Positions 4,868-6,222 of a stretch of 6,222 nucleotides of DNA are shown piece after piece; positions within the stretch are counted from its first letter, which is position 1; the number at the start of each line of letters is the position of its first letter. The notes under the pieces were generated by a model. That model ran no database searches. It had not been told where the DNA came from and saw only the letters and a program-made list of their open reading frames with translations. This stretch comes from JBEKYH01 sp049511115 (GTDB taxonomy: Bacteria > Planctomycetota > Phycisphaerae > Tepidisphaerales > Tepidisphaeraceae). A program made the position numbers and the translations under genes. The DNA lies in NCBI GenBank assembly GCA_049511115.1, contig JBEKYH010000319.1, positions 1 to 6,222 on the forward strand. The letters are read 5' to 3'.

Positions 4868-5887
4868 TCAACCGCCTGCGCGCAGTTCCGTGCAATGCTT
4901 CAGAAGCCAGCGCACGAGATTGCTTGCCATCCTGCGGTTATCGGACCCTTGAGGAGTTTGTAAGTCGAGAGTGGCGTTATCAAGCCAGGGACAGCCGACC
5001 GCGAACGCGGTCCCCTTGCCCAGGCGGAAAGTTGCCATCACCGTTTCAACTCGCCCCACGCCGTCGAGAATGACATCTGAGACCTGGCCTCTAGTCGGCG
5101 TTTTGAAAGTGTAATCATGCGACTCCCGAAGCAACGAGTAATGCTCCTCGTTGCTGACAGTCAACGTGCTGAATTCCCTGATCTCCACAGACTTCACGCC
5201 CCGGAAGATTTCATGGTCGGGCAATCCATCGAGACGAGTTGGGAAGCCCATAAATCTGATCGTTTCAGGCTTCGTGGCCATCTGTTTGCCGTCATATTCG
5301 ACGGTTGAATCTCCTGGCTTTGGGAAGGTGCTGCTGAGGTCGTTATTGAAGAGGATTCCGAAATAGCGACTTAGAGCGTTCAGACCGTCAAAGTCGCATT
5401 TCCCCTTGCTGTTTCCAAATAGCGCGATGACGCCGCCGTCCTGCACCCAGGAGACGATTGTATCGACTGCGGTCGAGTTGATGCGACTGGCGGGGTGACC
5501 GCGGGAAGCCGGCTGGTTGCTTGGACTGACGATGATATAGACGGAATAGCGGTCGAGATCTTTTCGCGAGGGGGCTTGTTCCATCCTAGCTAGCGTCGCG
5601 CCGGCGCGCTTCCAGATTTCGCCGAAATCTGAGTAACCGTCGTTCTCCGTATTTTCCCAAATGTAGCCGGCCTGCGTGCCGTTACGCATCTGGTGGTTGC
5701 AATAGTAATCGAGCGCCACAATCTTTCCCGCGCCGATGGCCCGATCGCCGCTATCTGTTAGCGGCGCGCTCGTCGGCTCAGTAGTTGCTGATTGGGCGGC
5801 GGCAGGAATCTGGCGGGTGCCCGCCAAAATCGCGATCGCGACTATTACGCTTGGCGAAATAACTTGGCATTTGGCAGCGAAATTCAT
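4868..5887 (-). CDS. Secreted GATase1/DUF4350-like protein of unknown function, 339 aa
   Basis: An N-terminal signal peptide is clear: charged start, hydrophobic core SVIVAIAILAG (residues 13-23) and an AAAQS cleavage region (about 29-33), so the protein is exported. The mature part reads as a class I glutamine amidotransferase-like Rossmann domain. GKIVALDYYCNHQ (54-66) is its first strand, GYIWENTENDGYSDFGEIWKR (74-94) follows, then APSRKDLDRYSVYIIVSPS (105-123), DTIVSWVQDGGVIALFGNSKG (142-162) and FRLGKGTAFAVGCPWLDN (287-304). The position of the usual cysteine nucleophile is Asn159/Ser160, so amidase activity is unlikely. The WENT...GYS and YIIVSPS motifs recall, from memory, a domain found fused to unsaturated rhamnogalacturonyl hydrolases (GH105/GH88) in Bacteroidetes and related genomes; here it stands alone. 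A pectin-related or sugar-binding role is therefore only a guess. A plausible Shine-Dalgarno (GTAGG, 5 nt spacing) supports ATG 5887. GC is lower than in ribH: a hand count of 5101-5220 gives 60/120, against 39/60 at 4441-4500. Confidence 0.72.
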   Translation of the reverse strand: MNFAAKCQVISPSVIVAIAILAGTRQIPAAAQSATTEPTSAPLTDSGDRAIGAGKIVALDYYCNHQMRNGTQAGYIWENTENDGYSDFGEIWKRAGATLARMEQAPSRKDLDRYSVYIIVSPSNQPASRGHPASRINSTAVDTIVSWVQDGGVIALFGNSKGKCDFDGLNALSRYFGILFNNDLSSTFPKPGDSTVEYDGKQMATKPETIRFMGFPTRLDGLPDHEIFRGVKSVEIREFSTLTVSNEEHYSLLRESHDYTFKTPTRGQVSDVILDGVGRVETVMATFRLGKGTAFAVGCPWLDNATLDLQTPQGSDNRRMASNLVRWLLKHCTELRAGG

Positions 5888-5946
5888 GGGTGCCTACCAT
5901 GCTCGAACTACATGTGCCGACCCGCGCTTACAATGTGGCTACCGTT

Positions 5947-5955
5947 ATTCTATCA
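5947..5955 (-). promoter_or_regulatory. Candidate extended -10 promoter for the secreted GATase-like gene
   Basis: On the minus strand, TGATAGAAT (TGn plus TAGAAT, five of six of the -10 consensus) would start transcription near 5940. This leaves an untranslated leader of about 53 nt that contains the GTAGG ribosome-binding site. The -35 region (about 5970-5975) is a poor match. This gene therefore differs from its neighbours in having a leadered start. Confidence 0.35.
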
Positions 5956-6124
5956 CTTCGAAGGAACATAGGAATGCAGTCGGGAAAACGGCGGAAAACC
6001 ACTTTTTGTTGGCGTAATGGTCGGCTGCTTCGGCCGCGCGTTGTATCTGCCACTTCAGGGGCCCGGCACGGCTTTCACTTCGGAGCGCCTACCATTTGCG
6101 GGAAAGGCCCCGAACGTTACCGAC

Positions 6125-6153
6125 TTGACAATCCGACAGAGTATTCGCAACGT
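6125..6153 (+). promoter_or_regulatory. Possible promoter for the gene starting at 6160
   Basis: A perfect -35 hexamer TTGACA at 6125-6130 is followed after 17 bp by CAACGT (6148-6153), a poor -10 (two of six). The spacing would place transcription start exactly at 6160, the A of the ATG. The rest of the 5888-6159 gap holds no convincing gene. It has only minor inverted repeats: a 5-bp stem around 6021-6035, and GGGGCC at 6058-6063 pairing with GGCCCC at 6106-6111. Confidence 0.25.
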
Positions 6154-6159
6154 GACTGC

Positions 6160-6222
6160 ATGACGACCGTATCCATCCAACTTCCCGAGGCCGTTCTGGC
6201 CGCCCTGGGCAATGACGCCGAC
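6160..6222 (+). CDS. Start of a small protein, possibly UPF0175/VapB-type antitoxin (cut by the window edge)
   Basis: Only 21 codons are inside the window: ATG, then Thr-Thr-Val-Ser-Ile-Gln-Leu-Pro-Glu-Ala-Val-Leu and on to Gly-Asn-Asp-Ala-Asp at the edge. The pattern 'MTTVxIxLPExVLAALG' is how UPF0175 proteins and several ribbon-helix-helix antitoxins begin: a short beta strand, LP, then a helix. No Shine-Dalgarno is visible. With so little sequence, this may equally be another DNA-binding small protein or an unrelated gene. Confidence 0.45.
   Translation, partial: MTTVSIQLPEAVLAALGNDAD

Noticed and set aside
4997..5012. Near-perfect palindrome GACCGCGAACGCGGTC
   Set aside because: It lies inside the GATase-like coding region and is fully explained by codons for Thr-Ala-Phe-Ala-Val in GC-rich DNA; no sign of a binding site.
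5888..6159. A small gene in the gap before 6160
   Set aside because: The only sizeable frame here runs in from the antisense of the GATase-like gene, and its translation shows no recognisable motif or start context.

Overview
The window most resembles a GC-rich member of the Planctomycetota or a neighbouring PVC-type lineage. The reasons are indirect. Start codons mostly lack Shine-Dalgarno sequences. Intergenic gaps carry short 7- and 8-bp tandem motifs of a kind I associate with such genomes. The gene set (YpdA-like reductase without its cysteine, ribH-nusB-ftsY, free-standing secreted GATase-like protein) fits that group. No rRNA or other marker in the window settles the phylum.

Layout, left to right: (1) 1-864, minus: most of a YpdA/Bdr-family FAD- and NAD(P)H-dependent oxidoreductase, cut by the left edge. 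(2) 865-899: a very short divergent promoter gap in which the -10 elements for both directions sit about 7 nt before their start codons. (3) 900-1496, plus: a small nucleotidyltransferase-fold protein. (4) 1548-2642, plus: an integral-membrane acyltransferase-3 protein, convergent with the next block. (5) 2662-4756, minus: a housekeeping cluster read ribH, nusB, ftsY (lumazine synthase, transcription antitermination factor, SRP receptor GTPase). A 16-bp inverted repeat built from 7-mers lies between ribH and nusB, and a G-quadruplex-capable tract lies just upstream of ribH. (6) 4868-5887, minus: a secreted GATase1/DUF4350-like protein of distinctly lower GC. (7) 6160-6222, plus: the first 21 codons of a small protein that looks like the start of a UPF0175/antitoxin-type protein.

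The clearest functional unit is ribH-nusB-ftsY. nusB and ftsY are separated by only 2 nt and are almost certainly co-transcribed. ribH is 173 nt upstream, and the gap contains a candidate nusB promoter and the inverted repeat, so ribH and nusB may be only partly coupled. The other genes look like independent units with no shared pathway visible here.

I see no mobile element, CRISPR array, tRNA, rRNA or phage gene, and nothing that qualifies as a wholly new system. The points most worth a second look are the repeated leaderless-promoter geometry, the missing active-site cysteine in the YpdA homologue, the 7-mer inverted repeat between ribH and nusB, and the stand-alone secreted GATase-like protein.
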